From contig CM077600.1 in NCBI GenBank assembly GCA_039654915.1, positions 32,683,992 to 32,747,991 on the forward strand: a stretch of DNA of 64,000 bases, given 5' to 3'. Source of the DNA: Aquilaria yunnanensis. Its lineage: Eukaryota > Streptophyta > Magnoliopsida > Malvales > Thymelaeaceae. Made by a program: the position numbers and the translations under genes. Shown in pieces: positions 48,760 to 61,542 of the stretch (its first letter is position 1; the number at the start of each line of letters is the position of its first letter). The notes below the pieces were generated by a model. It saw nothing but the letters and a program-made list of their open reading frames with translations. It made no database searches and was not told where the DNA came from.

Positions 48760-49508
48760 TCTACTTCTTGCTTAATTAGTTCCAATTCCAAAAGGGCAAA
48801 AAAAAATAAATAAACAAATAACAACTTCTTGCACAAGTAGTTGGACATGGACTGAGACACTTAGACCTGGGGAAAGAAATAATAGAGCCAATGCGCCCAA
48901 AACTATTGCATTTCTGCCTGATAGGCCACTGAACTCTTTTCATACTCATCCTGGCCACCGAACTTTGTCAACTATCTTCTAGGCATTCCAGTGACTAAGT
49001 AAAAAATTCTGACAACTCTTGCAGAAATTTTTTTTATTGCACTTGTTTCACTTGAATAAAGTTAATTTTGATTGAATTATATAAACCTCTAATTCCAATC
49101 AGAGCAACTCTATTTCTTTTTGAAACTCTAACCCCCTAAAATCTCATCGATTTGTTTAGTTCTTCTCTAAGACGTAAACTGGTGAAAGTAATTTCTCTTG
49201 ACAGAACTTGTGTTGAAGTTTGTTTTAAAGTTTGATAAAATTTTCAATTTAGTCACTATATGTAGTATATGACTTATTATGCACAAATAAAAAGTTCGAT
49301 GGCCACTGGCCAAGTGAAAAGAGAAAACGTATAATGATTCCATTCACGTATTTTGCAGAGACAAAATCGTTTGATGGCCTTTCCAACATTTATGGGAGGT
49401 GTAATTATAAATTGCACATTTGGCCCCTAAGCTACACACACAGTTGGAAGTTGTATAGTACAAAGACTTGTTGGATGAGAAGCCTGCTGTACTTTTCTCC
49501 CTCATACT
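48760..49508. other. Gene-free stretch
   Basis: AT-rich sequence between the 403-residue gene and the copia LTR. Only short frames (for example 48776-48958 minus, 49334-49546 plus) occur, with no recognised domain. Confidence 0.5.
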
Positions 49509-50755
49509 TGTTGGGAATCCGAATGAGTTTCACGCTATTAAATTAGCATACACCAGGATCGGATTACAGAAATAATCACACGAGTACTTTGTTTTCGAAA
49601 TTTCACAAATGCAGAATTCTCCAAGCTTTACACGCTCTAATTCCTTCTCTCCCGGTTGCACTATATGAGTATTTGTGCTATTATTGTTAATGGACTAATT
49701 ATGTCTCTTCTTTTTTTTTTTTTTGTCAACAATGCACAACCACTCCTTTTATAGGAAAAAGTACAATAACTTCTCTTAGAAGCTAAAGTACAGCTTCTTT
49801 TATAAGCTTAACCGGGTAGAGTTCAGAATGTGGCGTGGGACCCTTGGGATCTCTTAATCTTGTCAAATTAGTCCCCAATTAATTTATTGTTTACAGGTCA
49901 GTACAACATTTTGCACCGACATTATAAAATCTCCTAAGATTTCAGAGACAATTCACAAGTACCCATTTTATTCTATTCCGTTCATCGTCCGATATTATTG
50001 CACATAATCCGGACTAAACAAACCACATCCAAAATGTGGTACTATCAATATGGAATTAAATATATGCATGTCTCTTCAAGTTTATTCGGACTTTAAACAA
50101 TTTAGAAAAACATTTATAAAATCTATATATACCATATATATAATTTTATATATATACAAAATAACATTTCCAAAACAATATTTTTCTAAATTGACCACGT
50201 GGATTTCTTAATCCGAAAAACCAAGAGACATACTCCACAATATTCATTCTTATTTTAAGAGCGGTGAATTCCATGTTGAATAATCATGAACTTAACATGT
50301 TAACATTTATGTAATCCAACATGTTCAAGTATATCCTTTATTAGGCATCATTGGTTGACATATCAAAATCACATAATGTAACATTTAAATTCATGTTATT
50401 CTCAAGTCTACGGAATAAATAATATTTACTCTTTCTCAACAGCTGAAGGTCTAAGAGTAATTGATTTAGTCCTGTTCAAATATTTATCTTCATAAATATT
50501 CACATATACATTAGGAATCAATATTCCAGTGATTGGGACAAATCACTCTATCTCATATAGTAATGTCATAAGTGCAATCTTTTATGAGTAATTAACCCAT
50601 GTATATACTCATAGATTGTGAACACCTTTTAAAGAACTATAAAGATGAATCAAGTCTCATGTGGCATGATCTTCATCATCCATCAATCCATATATAATAT
50701 AGTTCTATGGGTTTATCATAGTAGGAGATAAAGTTTAAATTGGCTTTGATGAGCA
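49509..50755 (-). repeat. Probable 3' LTR of the split copia element
   Basis: On the minus strand the retroelement reading frame stops at 50786-50788 and is followed by a purine-rich tract, AGGAGATTGAAAGA. The LTR then probably begins TGCTCATC at 50755 and ends ATTCCCAACA at 49509, a typical copia 3' terminus. The partner LTR lies outside the window, so the inner boundary is approximate. Confidence 0.5.
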
Positions 50756-50785
50756 CAATAAATCTTTCAATCTCCTAATTGCAAT

Positions 50786-53331
50786 TCAAAGCCAATCAGC
50801 AACTATTCTAAGACCCATTTCCTTTACATGTTTCTCAAAAACCTTTTGAGACAACAGTTTAGTCAGTAGGTCTGCCACGTTCTCTGCTGAAGCAATCTTT
50901 GTGATGCTTACATCTCCTCTTTTAACAATTTCTCTTACCAAGTGAAATTTCCTCTGTACGTGCTTTATGCGTTGATGAACACGAGGTTCTTTGACTTAAG
51001 CAATAGCCCAAGTGTTATCATACTACAGAGTAATAAGAGATTCTATGCTTGGAACAACTCCAAGTTTATAAATGAACTTCTTGATCCAAACAGCCTCTTT
51101 TGCTGCTTCAGAAGCGGCAATGTATTCTGCCTCAGTTGTAGAGTCAACAACAGTACTTTGCTTGAAGCTCCTCCAACTGAAAGCCCCACCATTTAGTCCA
51201 TAAATGAATCTAGAATTCGATTTACCATCATCTGAATCAGATTGGAAGTCAGAATCAACATATCCTTTTACTTCCAATAAACCACCACCATTGACTAAGC
51301 AATGATGCTTTGTCCTGTTAAGATATTTCAGAATATGCTTAACAGCGGTCTAATGACCTTCCTCAGGGTTGGATTGGTACCTACTTACAACACTCACTAG
51401 TTGAGCTATATCGGGCCTAGTACACAACATTGCATACATGATGCTGCCAACAACAGAAGCATAAAGGCAGCGTTTCATTTTATCCAATTCCTTATCAGTC
51501 TTAGGAAACATCTTTTCGGAAAGGATGATTCCATGACGAGAAGACATAAAGCCTTTCTGGGAATCTTGCATGTTGTACTTAGCCATGATCTTATCAATGT
51601 AAGTAGATTAAGATAACCCCAACAATCTTCGGCTTCTATCTCTATAGAGCTTAAGACCAAGGACATATAATGCCTCACCCAAATCCTTCATAGAAAAATG
51701 AGTGGACAACCAAAGCTTCACTGCTAATAACATTTCCACATCATTCCCAATGAGTAGAATATCATCAACATATAGGACAAGAAATGTAATAGCACTCCCT
51801 TGTGTCTTTTTATAGACACAAGCTTCATCCAGATTTTGTGAGAAGCCCAATTGTTTGACTATCTCATCAAAACAGACGTTCCAACTTCTGGAAGCCTGTT
51901 TAAGTCCATAAAGAGACCTATGCAGCTTACATACTAATTGTTCCTCCCCACTAGATACAAATCTTGCAGGTTGGTTCATATAGATATCTTCATCAAGATA
52001 CCCATTCAAGAAGGCAGTTTTTACATCCATCTGCCATATCTCGTAGTCATAGTATGTAGCTACGGCTAACAGAATTCTGATGGATTTAAGCATGGCTACT
52101 GGCGAAAAGGTTTCCTCATAATCAATTCCTTCCTTTTGATTATACCTCTTTGCCACTAATCTTGCTTTAAAGGTTTCCACCTTTCCATCAGGTCCCCGTT
52201 TTCTCTTATAAATCCATTTACAACCAATAGTCTTAACATTGATTGGTGGATCTACGAGAGTCCATACCTGATTCTTATGCATATAATCCATTTCTGAATT
52301 CATAGCATCAATCCATCTATCCTTGTCAACATCCTTCATTGCCTCCTCATATGTTCTAGGATATTGTTTGCAATCTTCTGAAATCATCATGAATGATTCA
52401 TTCAAAAGTGTCCACTTTTGAGGCGGACGAATGATCCTTGAACCTTTTCGAATAGGCTCTAAAGGAATATTAACTTGAGCACTATCAACAGAAGTAGTAC
52501 TTTCAGATGTTTCAGTTAACTATTGTAAAATAATCCCATTTTTTTCCTAGAGTCAACCACAAAATCTTCTTCCAAGAAGACCGCATCCCTACTAATGAAC
52601 ACCTTTTGTTCATTTGGATTATAAAAATAATAACCCATAGTGTCTTTTGGGTATCCTACAAATAGGCATCTTTCTGTTCTAGATTCCAACTTTGTAAATT
52701 TTTGCTTACTGACATGTGCATGACAGCCCCAAATTTTTAAGTGTTTCACACTCGGTCTTTTGTTAGTCCATAACTTGTATGGAGTTTTTGGGACTGATTT
52801 AGTTAGAACTCTATTCAACAAGTAGACGGCAGTCTCTATCGCATATCCCCAAAAAGACACTGGTAGATCAGCCATATTTATCATTGAGCGCACCATATCT
52901 AATAAGGTACAATTTCTTCTTTCAGAAACACCATTGAGTTATGGTGTTCTAGGTGGTGTCAATTGTAAGAGAATTCCATTATCTTTAAGATAACCTTTGA
53001 ACTCATCGGAGAGGTACTCGCCTCCTCTATCGAAGCGAAGGCATTTGATACTTCTACCCTTTTATTTCTCAACCTCATTTTGAAATTCTTTGAACTTTTC
53101 AAAGGCTTCCGATTTATGTTGTAACAGGTAAATGTACCTGTATCTAGAACAATCATTAGTAAAGGTGATGAAATAGTAGATACCACCTCTTCCCATGTGG
53201 TTCATAGGTCCACATACATTGGTATGTATAAGATCCAACACATTTGAGCTTCTTTCACTTTTTTCCAAAAAAAGGTAATCTAGTCATCTTTCCTTGAACG
53301 CAAGAATCATAAATTGGGTAAGTTTCTAATG
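50786..53331 (-). pseudogene. Split copia element: integrase, reverse transcriptase and RNase H part
   Basis: On the minus strand: end of the GAG-pre-integrase zinc motif (about 53270-53331, with SCVQGKMT), integrase core (53062-53268, GPMNHMGRGG and DCSRYRYIYLL; 52516-52896, [23 protein letters not shown]), reverse transcriptase (51608-52405, NQVWTLVDPP, KARLVAKRYNQKEG, DVKTAFLNG, SLYGLKQA and the catalytic YVDDILLIGND), then RNase H (51023-51277, GYVDSDFQSD and TTEAEYIAASEA), ending ADWL before TGA at 50786-50788. Several frame changes and stops separate the fragments (about 51600, 52430, 52930-53050, 51300), so it is inactive. Its 5' half lies at 62425-63690, on the far side of the composite insertion. 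Confidence 0.88.
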
Positions 53332-53336
53332 TCAAA

Positions 53337-53583
53337 TGTAACACCCCCACATCCCACATGGGTGAATTTTGGGAAGCCTTATGTGGATATATAGGCTCCA
53401 ATTCCAGAACATAAGCACCTAGCGCTTATCCTTTTCCAAAGGATAGCCCATGTGGTGTGGGCAGGTGTTCCGTTGACCGGTTCTGGACTTGGGTCGTTAC
53501 AGATGGTATCAGAGCCGACCCGGGACCACGATGATGTGACATAGTGAGTATGCACATGTATCGTCTACCGGGACTGATCCTGG
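53337..53583 (+). repeat. TRIM-like LTR (+) with primer site, left edge of composite
   Basis: The LTR spans 53337-53501 (165 bp), TGTAACACCCCC to GGGTCGTTACA. It is followed by the primer-binding site TGGTATCAGAGC at 53504-53515 (initiator Met tRNA) and about 70 bp of leader identical in type to the minus-strand leader at 61997-62075. The leader breaks off at GATCCTGG, where gypsy LTR sequence begins. Confidence 0.8.
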
Positions 53584-53826
53584 TAAATTTCTCCCAGATT
53601 TTCCATCCGATGCTCGGTTGTAAATGACAAAAATGCCCCTAGCCTAAAGAAAATGACTTTGAGCTTCCGGTTTGGAATTTGATTTAATAACCACTAAAGG
53701 AATCATCTAAGACTCAAGATTCTTAATTTTATATTTTATTATTATTATTTTTTTTATTATTTTATTTATTTAATTAATTAGGATAATTTGGTGATTTTAT
53801 TTTACTTAATTTCTAGGGTTATTACA
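53582..53826 (-). repeat. Truncated gypsy LTR (minus)
   Basis: The first ~245 bp of the gypsy LTR, beginning (minus strand) TGTAATAACCCTAG at 53826, directly after the polypurine tract AAGGGGAGGATGC. It matches 58173-58452 but lacks about 35 bp between two GAG triplets near its cut end, and is truncated at the junction with the TRIM-like leader. Confidence 0.8.
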
Positions 53827-54733
53827 GCATCCTCCCCTTAAAAGAAATTTGTCCCCAAATTTGAAAGAAGATGTTGAGAAGTACCTTAAAGCTGTGGATA
53901 CTTCTTTCGAAGCTCATCCTCAACTTCCCAGGTTGCTTCTTGTTCTCCATGATTATTCCAAATGACCTTTACCAGTTGAATGACTTTGTTGCGCAGAACC
54001 TTTTCTCTACGATGCACAATGCCCAAAGGCTCCTCGACGTAAGTCAAATCCTCTCGTAACTGCAACGGCTCCCACGGAATAACATGTGCTGGATCTGGCT
54101 GATACTTTCGAATATTACTCACATGGAACACGTTATGAATTCTGGCCAAGTTAGGTGGTAAAGCTACTCTATAAGCCACCTCTCCAACCTATTCTAAGAC
54201 TTCAAAAGGTCCAACAAAGCGCGGGGCTAACTTTCCTCTCACTCCAAAGCGTTGAACTCCCTTGGTCGGTGACACCTTTAGAAACACATGATCACCAACA
54301 GAAAACTCCAAGGGACGACGCCTCTGGTTTGCATAACTCCACTGCCTATCTTGAGCCGTTACCAATCGTTGTTTGATTATTTTGACCTTATCTGAAGTTT
54401 GTTGTACCAAATCTGGTCCTAATAAAGGCCTGTCGCCCACTTCTTCCCAACACACCGGAGTACGACAACTACGTCCATACAAAGCCTCATATGGGGCCAT
54501 CTGAATGCTGGAGTGATAGCTATTATTATAAGCAAACTCCACTAGTGGCAGGTCATTATCCCAGGAGTTCTTGTAATCCAGTGAACAAGCTCTAAGCATA
54601 TCCTCAATAGTTTGTATAGTCCTCTCCGACTGCCCATCTGTCTGTGGATGATAAGCGATGCTCATTAATGTCACAGTGCCCAACTGTTCTTGTAAAGCCT
54701 GCCAAAACTGTGATGTGAATCGTGGATCCCTAT
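53591..54733. repeat. Left arm of 1,143-bp inverted repeat
   Basis: The reverse complement of 57266-58408, same length, with only scattered substitutions. It covers the integrase C-terminal half, chromodomain, polypurine tract and start of the LTR. The spacer between arms is 2,532 bp. Confidence 0.88.
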
Positions 54734-57266
54734 CAGAAACAATGCTCCTCGGTACTCCATGAAGACGAACTATCTCAGATATGTATAATTCAGCTAATCT
54801 AGCTACAGGCCAAGTCTTTTGGATTGCCAAAAAGTGGGCTGACTTGGTTAACCGATCAACTATAACCCATATTGCATCATGTCGATGACGAGTGGCAGGT
54901 AGCCCGACTATGAAATCCATTGCAATGTCATCCCACTTCCATTGAGGAATCTCTAATGGCTGTAGCAGTCCTCCAGGTCTCTGGTGTTCTACTTTGACCT
55001 TCTGACAAGTCAAACATCTAGATACAAACTCTGCAATATCCTTCTTCATGCCACTCCACCAAAAGCTTTTCTTCAGATCATGGTACATCTTGGTGCCCCC
55101 CGGGTGGATGGTCAACCGAGATGCATGTGCCGCCGATAAAACATCATACTTTACCTCACTACCTTGGGGAACAACAATTCTATTTTGAAATTTTATGGTA
55201 CCATCCACATCCACACTGAATCCCTTTTGCCCTAGAACTGACCATTCTCGGCATTGTGGATCCTCCTTTTGCGCCTCCTTGACCCTTGCCACAAGTGTAG
55301 GCTCCATATGCAAACTGGCCATGAGAACCTGGGGCCCCTTCACTTGAACACCTAAGCTCATATGACTAAACTCCTCTAGTAGTTTCCACTCAGAAACCAC
55401 CATAGCATTCAGTTTAGCACCCATTTTTCTACTCAAAGCATCAGCCACTAGGTTGGCTTTACCTGGGTGGTATTGAATAGTGCAATTATAATCGGAGAGA
55501 TATTCAACCCAACGACGCTGTCGATTATTGAGTTCCCTCTGTGACAATAGATACTGTAGGCTTTTGTGATCAGTGAAGACCTCAAACTCTTCTCCATACA
55601 AATAATGTCGCCAAAGCTTTAATGCATGTATGACAGCTGCCAACTCCAGATCATGAGTTGGGTAATTAAACTCATGAGGCTTCAACTGCCTAGACCCATA
55701 AGCGATCACCTTCCCCGCCTGCATCAATACACAGCCAAGCCCCTGATGTGATGCATCTGCATAAACCGCAAAACGACTCCCCCCATCAGGAAGAGTAAGA
55801 ACAGGTGCAGAGACTAACCGCTTCTTCAACTCCTGAAAATTATTTTCGCACTGCTCGGTCCACTGGAATGGTTGATCCTTCTTAGTCAGTTGGGTCAAAA
55901 GGCGTGCCAGCTTTGAATAACCTTCTACAAAACGTCTATAATACCCAGCCAAGCCTAAGAAACTCCGAATCTCAGACACAGTCTTCGGTTGTTGCCAGTT
56001 CACCACAGCTTCAACCTTACTAGGATCCACTGAAATTCCTTCCTTAGTTATCACATGGCCTAAAAAGGTGACACTGTCCAACCAAAACTCGCACTTGCTC
56101 AGCTTTGCATACAGCTTATGCTCCTTCAACGTCTAAAGTGCAATCCTCAAATGTTCTCTATGGCTTTCAGCATCTGGTGAGTAAATCAGAATATCATCTA
56201 TGAAAACGATGACAAACTGATCTAGGTATGGTTGGAACACCCTATTCATTATGCCCATGAAAGCTGCGGGTGCATTTGTTAACCCGAAGGGCATCACTAA
56301 AAACTCATAATGCCCATAACGAGTCCTGAATGCTGTCTTTGACACATCTCCCTCTTTGATTTTTAGTTGATAGTACCCAGACCTCAAATCGATCTTGGAG
56401 AACACTGATGATCCCCTCAGCTGATCAAATAGGTCATCAATCCGAGGTAAAGGGTACCTATTCTTTATTGTCACCAAATTCAGCTGTCGATAATCGATGC
56501 ACATCCTCAAGCTGCCATCCTTCTTCTTCATGAATAAAATAGGAGCACCCCAAGGTGAGGTACTTGGACGTATGAAACCCTTTTTGAGAAGCTCCTGTAA
56601 TTGACTTTTTAGTTCCGCCATTTCTGAGGGAGCCATTCGATAAGGTGCTTGAGAGATAGGAGCCGTTCCTGAAAATAAATCAATGGTGAAGTCAACATCC
56701 CGGCTAGGTGGCATTCCAGGTAACTCCTCTGGAAACACTTCTGGAAATTCTTCCACAATAGGAATACCGGCTACTGATTCAGGCTTCTCGGAATATGTCT
56801 GCACATAAGCCAAATAGCCAACACCACCTTGACGGAGATATCTATTAGCTTGCAAGCTAGAAATTAAGATTGGAGTGAAGCTCTTTTTATCCTCAACAAA
56901 TTGCACTTCTGACCTATCAGGTAAGGAGAAGGTAACTAGCTTCTGATAGCAATCCACTTTAGCATGGTGGCGATGTAGCCAATCCATGCCCAAAATACAA
57001 TCAAATTCAGATATCCCAAGCACAAAGAGGTCAGAGTCTAAATTGCATCCTCCGAAAAAAATCGAGCAAGATTGAAGTACATGAGTAGAACTCATACTAG
57101 TGTCTGATGGTGTAGAAACCACTAGTATGAAAGGAAGCTCTTTAGCAGGCACGCCTAACTGATTTGCTAGTCTAGGAGATATGAAAGAATGTGTGGACCC
57201 CGAGTCTATAAGAACTCTAGCAGGGAACCCAGAAATAGAAATAGTACCTACGATCAATTCAAATAA
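53886..57266 (-). pseudogene. Chromodomain Ty3-gypsy pol (protease to chromodomain), two stops
   Basis: A single minus-strand frame, in order: aspartic protease (about 57265-56900, [12 protein letters not shown]); reverse transcriptase (about 56700-56000, [28 protein letters not shown] and the catalytic [10 protein letters not shown]); RNase H (about 55850-55450, [16 protein letters not shown] and [13 protein letters not shown]); integrase with an HHCC-type zinc motif ([19 protein letters not shown]) and the core from DFIVGLP to [11 protein letters not shown]; and a C-terminal chromodomain ([13 protein letters not shown] end). This order and the chromodomain place it in the chromovirus (Tekay/Del-like) group. 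Only two stops interrupt the frame: TAG at 56130-56132, where CAG is expected, and TAG near 54187-54189, where the sister copy has CGG. Gag is missing: upstream of the protease the sequence switches to the inverted integrase copy at 57266. Confidence 0.9.
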
Positions 57267-58113
57267 TAGGGATCCACGATTCACATCACAGTTTTGGCAG
57301 GCTTTACAAGAACAGTTGGGCACTGTGACATTAATGAGCACCGCTTATCATCCACAGACAGATGGGCAGTCGGAGAGGACTATACAAACTATTGAGGATA
57401 TGCTTAGAGCTTGTTCACTGGATTATAAGAACTCCTGGGATAATGACCTGCCACTAGTGGAGTTTGCTTATAATAATAGCTATCACTCCAGCATTCAGAT
57501 GGCCCCATATGAGGCTTTGTATAGACGTAGTTGTCGTACTCCGGTGTGTTGGGAAGAAGTGGGCGACAGGCCTTTATTAGGACCAGATTTGGTACAACAA
57601 ACTTCAGATAAGGTCAAAATAATCAAACAACGATTGGTAACGGCTCAAGATAGGCAGCGGAGTTATGCAAACCAGAGGCGTCGTCCCTTGGAGTTTTCTG
57701 TTGGTGATCATGTGTTTCTAAAGGTGTCACCGACCAAGGGAGTTCAACGCTTTGGAGTGAGAGGAAAGTTAGCCCCGCACTTTGTTGGACCTTTTGAAGT
57801 CTTAGAACGGGTTGGAGAGGTGGCTTATAGAGTAGCTTTACCACCTAACTTGGCTAGAATTCATAACGTGTTCCATGTGAGTAATATTCAAAAGTATCAG
57901 CCAGATCCAGCACATGTTATTCCGTGGGAGCCGTTGCAGTTACGAGAGGATTTGACTTACGTCGAGGAGCCTTTGGGCATTGTGCATCGTAGAGAAAAGG
58001 TTCTGCGCAACAAAGTCATTCAACTGGTAAAGGTCATTTGGAATAATCATGGAGAACAAGAAGCAACCTGGGAAGTTGAGGATGAGCTTCGAAAGAAGTA
58101 TCCACAGCTTTAA
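57181..58113 (+). pseudogene. Chimeric frame: antisense protease joined to gypsy integrase/chromodomain
   Basis: A 310-codon open frame. The first ~30 codons are read antisense through the protease of the opposed gypsy copy. From 57271 the frame is in-phase gypsy integrase ([27 protein letters not shown]), then the C-terminal domain and chromodomain, ending KKYPQL. The integrase lacks the zinc motif and the first catalytic Asp region, so it cannot be a complete enzyme. Compared with the minus-strand copy it shows a handful of changes (for example Gly to Arg, Arg to His, Arg to Gln), mostly G-to-A type. The long frame is an accident of an inverted junction, not an evolved gene. Confidence 0.8.
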
Positions 58114-58408
58114 GGTACTTCTCAACATCTTCTTTCAAATTTGGGGACAAATTTCTTTTAAGGGGAGGATGCTGTAATAACCCTAGAAATTAAGTAAAAT
58201 AAAATCACCAAATTATCCTAATTAATTAAATAAATAAAATAATAAAAATAATAATAATAATAAAATATAAAATTAAGAATCTTGAGTCTTAGATGATTCC
58301 TTTAGTGGTTATTAAATCAAATTCTAAACCGGAAACTCAAAGTCATTTTCTTTAGGCTAGGGGCATTTTTGTCATTTACAACCGAGCATCGGATGGAAAA
58401 TCTGGGAG
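57266..58408. repeat. Right arm of 1,143-bp inverted repeat
   Basis: The partner of 53591-54733. The inner junction shares CGTGGATCCCTAT between the integrase arm and the protease-side flank, so about a dozen bases are ambiguous at the breakpoint. Confidence 0.88.
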
Positions 58409-61400
58409 CACCATTGGATTCTTCTCCAAAAAATGAGTCAAGAGAAATTTACCTCACTCAATTTTGAATTTGTTTGCTTAGGTTTTCAAAAATTTAGCCT
58501 ACACACGTGTACAGTTAAACCGGGATTGTGCTACTGTTACATGGAATATTTTCTCAACTAACCCTAATTTTTTTTATTCTAAAAGTTTCAGCAGCATGCC
58601 TCCTTGGAATTTTGTTTGTTTATAAAAAAAAAAAAACCAATTTAATTTAATTTGCCTACTCATCTATATTTTCCTTATCTTAAAAACCTTCATTATTATC
58701 CTAATATAACTACAACTCTTTCTTTTAATTTAATATTAATTCCCGTATCTCTCCTTGGTCAAAAAATTCAATTCGGCTCAAATTAAACAAAACCAAAGCC
58801 TGCTGCCGCCTCTTGTCTCCTTCTCCTTCAACAACTCGCCACCACCACAAAACAAAAATTGGAACTTGGGAAAAAGGCCATTCACAATCTTTTGGTCCGC
58901 TTCACCACGGTTGTTCATCTACGCTTATTCCTCCATCAAACCGTGTAAGTCAGCCCTCCATGCTTTGATTCTTAGTTATTCTAGAGTATTGGAACATTAT
59001 TTTAATTTTATATTTTTCTTAGATTCATCAAATTGAAGAGAAACCCCACCGAGGACACAAAAACAATCCTACACATACCGGTGAACCCAAATTCATTTGT
59101 GTAAGTCTAAATTATTCTATATCCCTCTTTTAATTTTTTTTTCTTTTTTCTTTTTTCTTTTCCAGCACCTAAAGGCCTTATATCCTTGCTGTAAATATTT
59201 GGTAGATTATCATTAATCCAAGTTTGGGTTTTTCCACTCGTTTCTGGTGCAATCTTGTCCATACTTGATTTTAAACTCCAGTAAGCCACAGTAGCCTCTT
59301 TTAAAAATTATCTTGGCTGCCAATTTTGAATATTACAGCCCTGATAATTCTCTTTTCTTGCTGTCCATGTTGTTACAAATGTTAGAAAATCCTTACTTGA
59401 AGGTTTGGTGCTTCTTTGGACTCCCGGAGCGTCAGAGATCCTGAAAACACATCGGTAGCCGAAATAAAAACTTTTTCCTTCCAAAATTAGTTTTAAAGCT
59501 ACTAAATGAGTATATAACTCAGTGTGTGGTTGATGTAATTTTTAGGATCAATATCAAGAAGGCTACCGGCATGATCCCGAATAGGCACGAGGCCACCGAA
59601 GACACCCCGAGACCCTTTTTGGCCACTAGGTAAAATTTCGGCCTAAATGCCAAGAACATGATACTTCCAAGTACCATTTAGGAAAATTTCTAAATTTTAG
59701 CACATTTTCTAATTTTCTACCTTACTAACATTTTGTAGGACCGTCCTAGGAAGCCGCCCCTTTCGCCGTATTATTCCAAACTAGGTAAGGGGAAAGAGTG
59801 GGTTAATTCTCGTGGGCCCTCTTAGGCCCAAAATAAGCTTCAAACCGAATAATAAATTCTAAATAAATAATTGGGCTAAACAAAATCTTTAAATGTGTGG
59901 GCAACATGGGTTAGGTAATTAATTAGTTTTCCTAGAATTTTATTTTATTTTATTTTATTTTATTTTATTTTAGTTCTCTTCCATTGAGATGTAATTTTGG
60001 TTGGTTGGTGGTATGGTTGTAATGATGTGATGTATGATGTATGTTTGGCGCTAGTATCATACTAGGACCGCTTATAACAAGAATTAAATATGTTAGGACC
60101 GCCTAAATAAACATCGCTAGTAGCATGTTTAGGGCCGGCGAGACAAACACCGCTAGTACCATGTTTAGGGCCGACAAGCTCATTAGCAACATGATGAGAT
60201 TGGAAGGAATCGTTAGTGGCATGTTATGGCCGTAATAAATTATTATAAGCCGATAGATAAAGGATTAGGAGCGTAAATACTAAATGACCAATTTAGAAAA
60301 AAATTCATGAGAAATGAGATGAACATTTATCACAAATACACTTAAAAGATATCATTGATTGACATGACATCATGTAACACTAAACTAAGATAACATGATA
60401 AAAGAAATAAGATGCACTAGAATCATGGCATTCTACTAAAAAGAGCTAAAATAAAATGAGCTACGGTCATGCATCAATTGGTTGTTGCATATGATTGATG
60501 TTTGTCATACACAAGATTGCATTAAGTAAAAGATTTGAAGAGTAAGATAAAATACGAGGCATGCAAGGTTGGTGACGAACCATATCTACATGACCTAACA
60601 AGCCGTAAATTTAGACGAGAGGTTCGGAACAAACGATTCGAACCCGAGAGGCATGTTAGGGTGGTGGCGGACTGTCCCTAGTCATGACCCGATATTGACA
60701 CGGAGTATGGAGATATGATTTGTGCGCTGTCAGACCATAGCTGGCGAGTGACCATGCTTATGGCTGTTATCACGAGAGGCTCTACCTTAGCGTAGGTATC
60801 CCGAGAGGCTCTGGCTTGGTGGCATCCCTAGTGGCACTGCCTAAGAGTTATCCCGAGAGTGGGTGATGTACACACTCACCACCCTAGGTTCGTCCGACGG
60901 CAATTAAGTATTGGATTAAGTGATCGATCAAGAAGATATTATTTAATCGGTAAAAAGAATTATGCATATGCATGGTAGTTCAAGCATGCTAGTAGGATTT
61001 TGATTTTGTTGTTATGATGTTGTATGGAATTGTTCTTTAAGTAAATTGCTACAGCTTAAAGTTTATTATTCGTTATTGTTTGTTACGGGAATATTAGGAC
61101 CCACGTGATGGGCCTGATACTTCCCTCTTACTGAGCAAGTTGTGCTCATCCCTCCTCTTAACATGTTTTTCTAGGTGAGTACTATGAGGAGACAGAGTAC
61201 ACTGAACCATATAACGAGGTTCAAGATGTGGAGCAGACTGAGTGAGAGTACGCTGTAGCCCCTCGAAAGTAGAACTGGCTGGGACTGAGTTTTAACTTTG
61301 TGTTATTTGATTTCTAAAGAAATATATGGTTTGTTTAAATTGGCACCTTATCCGCATATTAGTTTTCTTGGGATTGTCACTTAACTACTCTGATTTCGTT

Positions 61401-61542
61401 TAATACTCTTATTGTTTGGAAAATAATTTAAAATAAAATGTTTTACCTCACATTTCTTAAATTATTTTAATTAAATGCTTTATAATTCTGGGAATTTAAG
61501 TTATCTTTTAAAATTAAGGTTTATAAAATTGGGGGCGTTACA
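58173..61542 (+). repeat. Complete 3.37-kb gypsy LTR
   Basis: Starts TGTAATAACCCTAG and ends GGGGGCGTTACA. The polypurine tract AAGGGGAGGATGC sits directly to the left (58160-58172), as for a 3' LTR. A primer-binding site, TGGTATCAGAGCC (61546-61558), sits directly to the right, as for a 5' LTR, so two element copies may once have shared it in tandem. It contains a (TTTTA)n run at 59937-59971 and a GAGCAAGTTGTGCTCATCCC block. The small open frames inside (58755-59036, 59107-59289) have no recognisable products. Confidence 0.85.

Noticed and set aside
53504..53515. TGGTATCAGAGC motifs as possible tRNA gene pieces
   Set aside because: They complement the 3' end of initiator Met tRNA and sit beside LTRs, so they are primer-binding sites. 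No tRNA cloverleaf was seen.
53871..54376. Plus-strand frames at 53871-54059 and 54155-54376, with mirror copies at 57623-57844 and 57940-58128 (minus)
   Set aside because: Each is the antisense shadow of the gypsy integrase and chromodomain frame. They appear twice because of the inverted repeat.
58755..59289. Small frames inside the 3.37-kb gypsy LTR
   Set aside because: They lie wholly within LTR sequence with defined ends, and have no conserved motif or codon bias.
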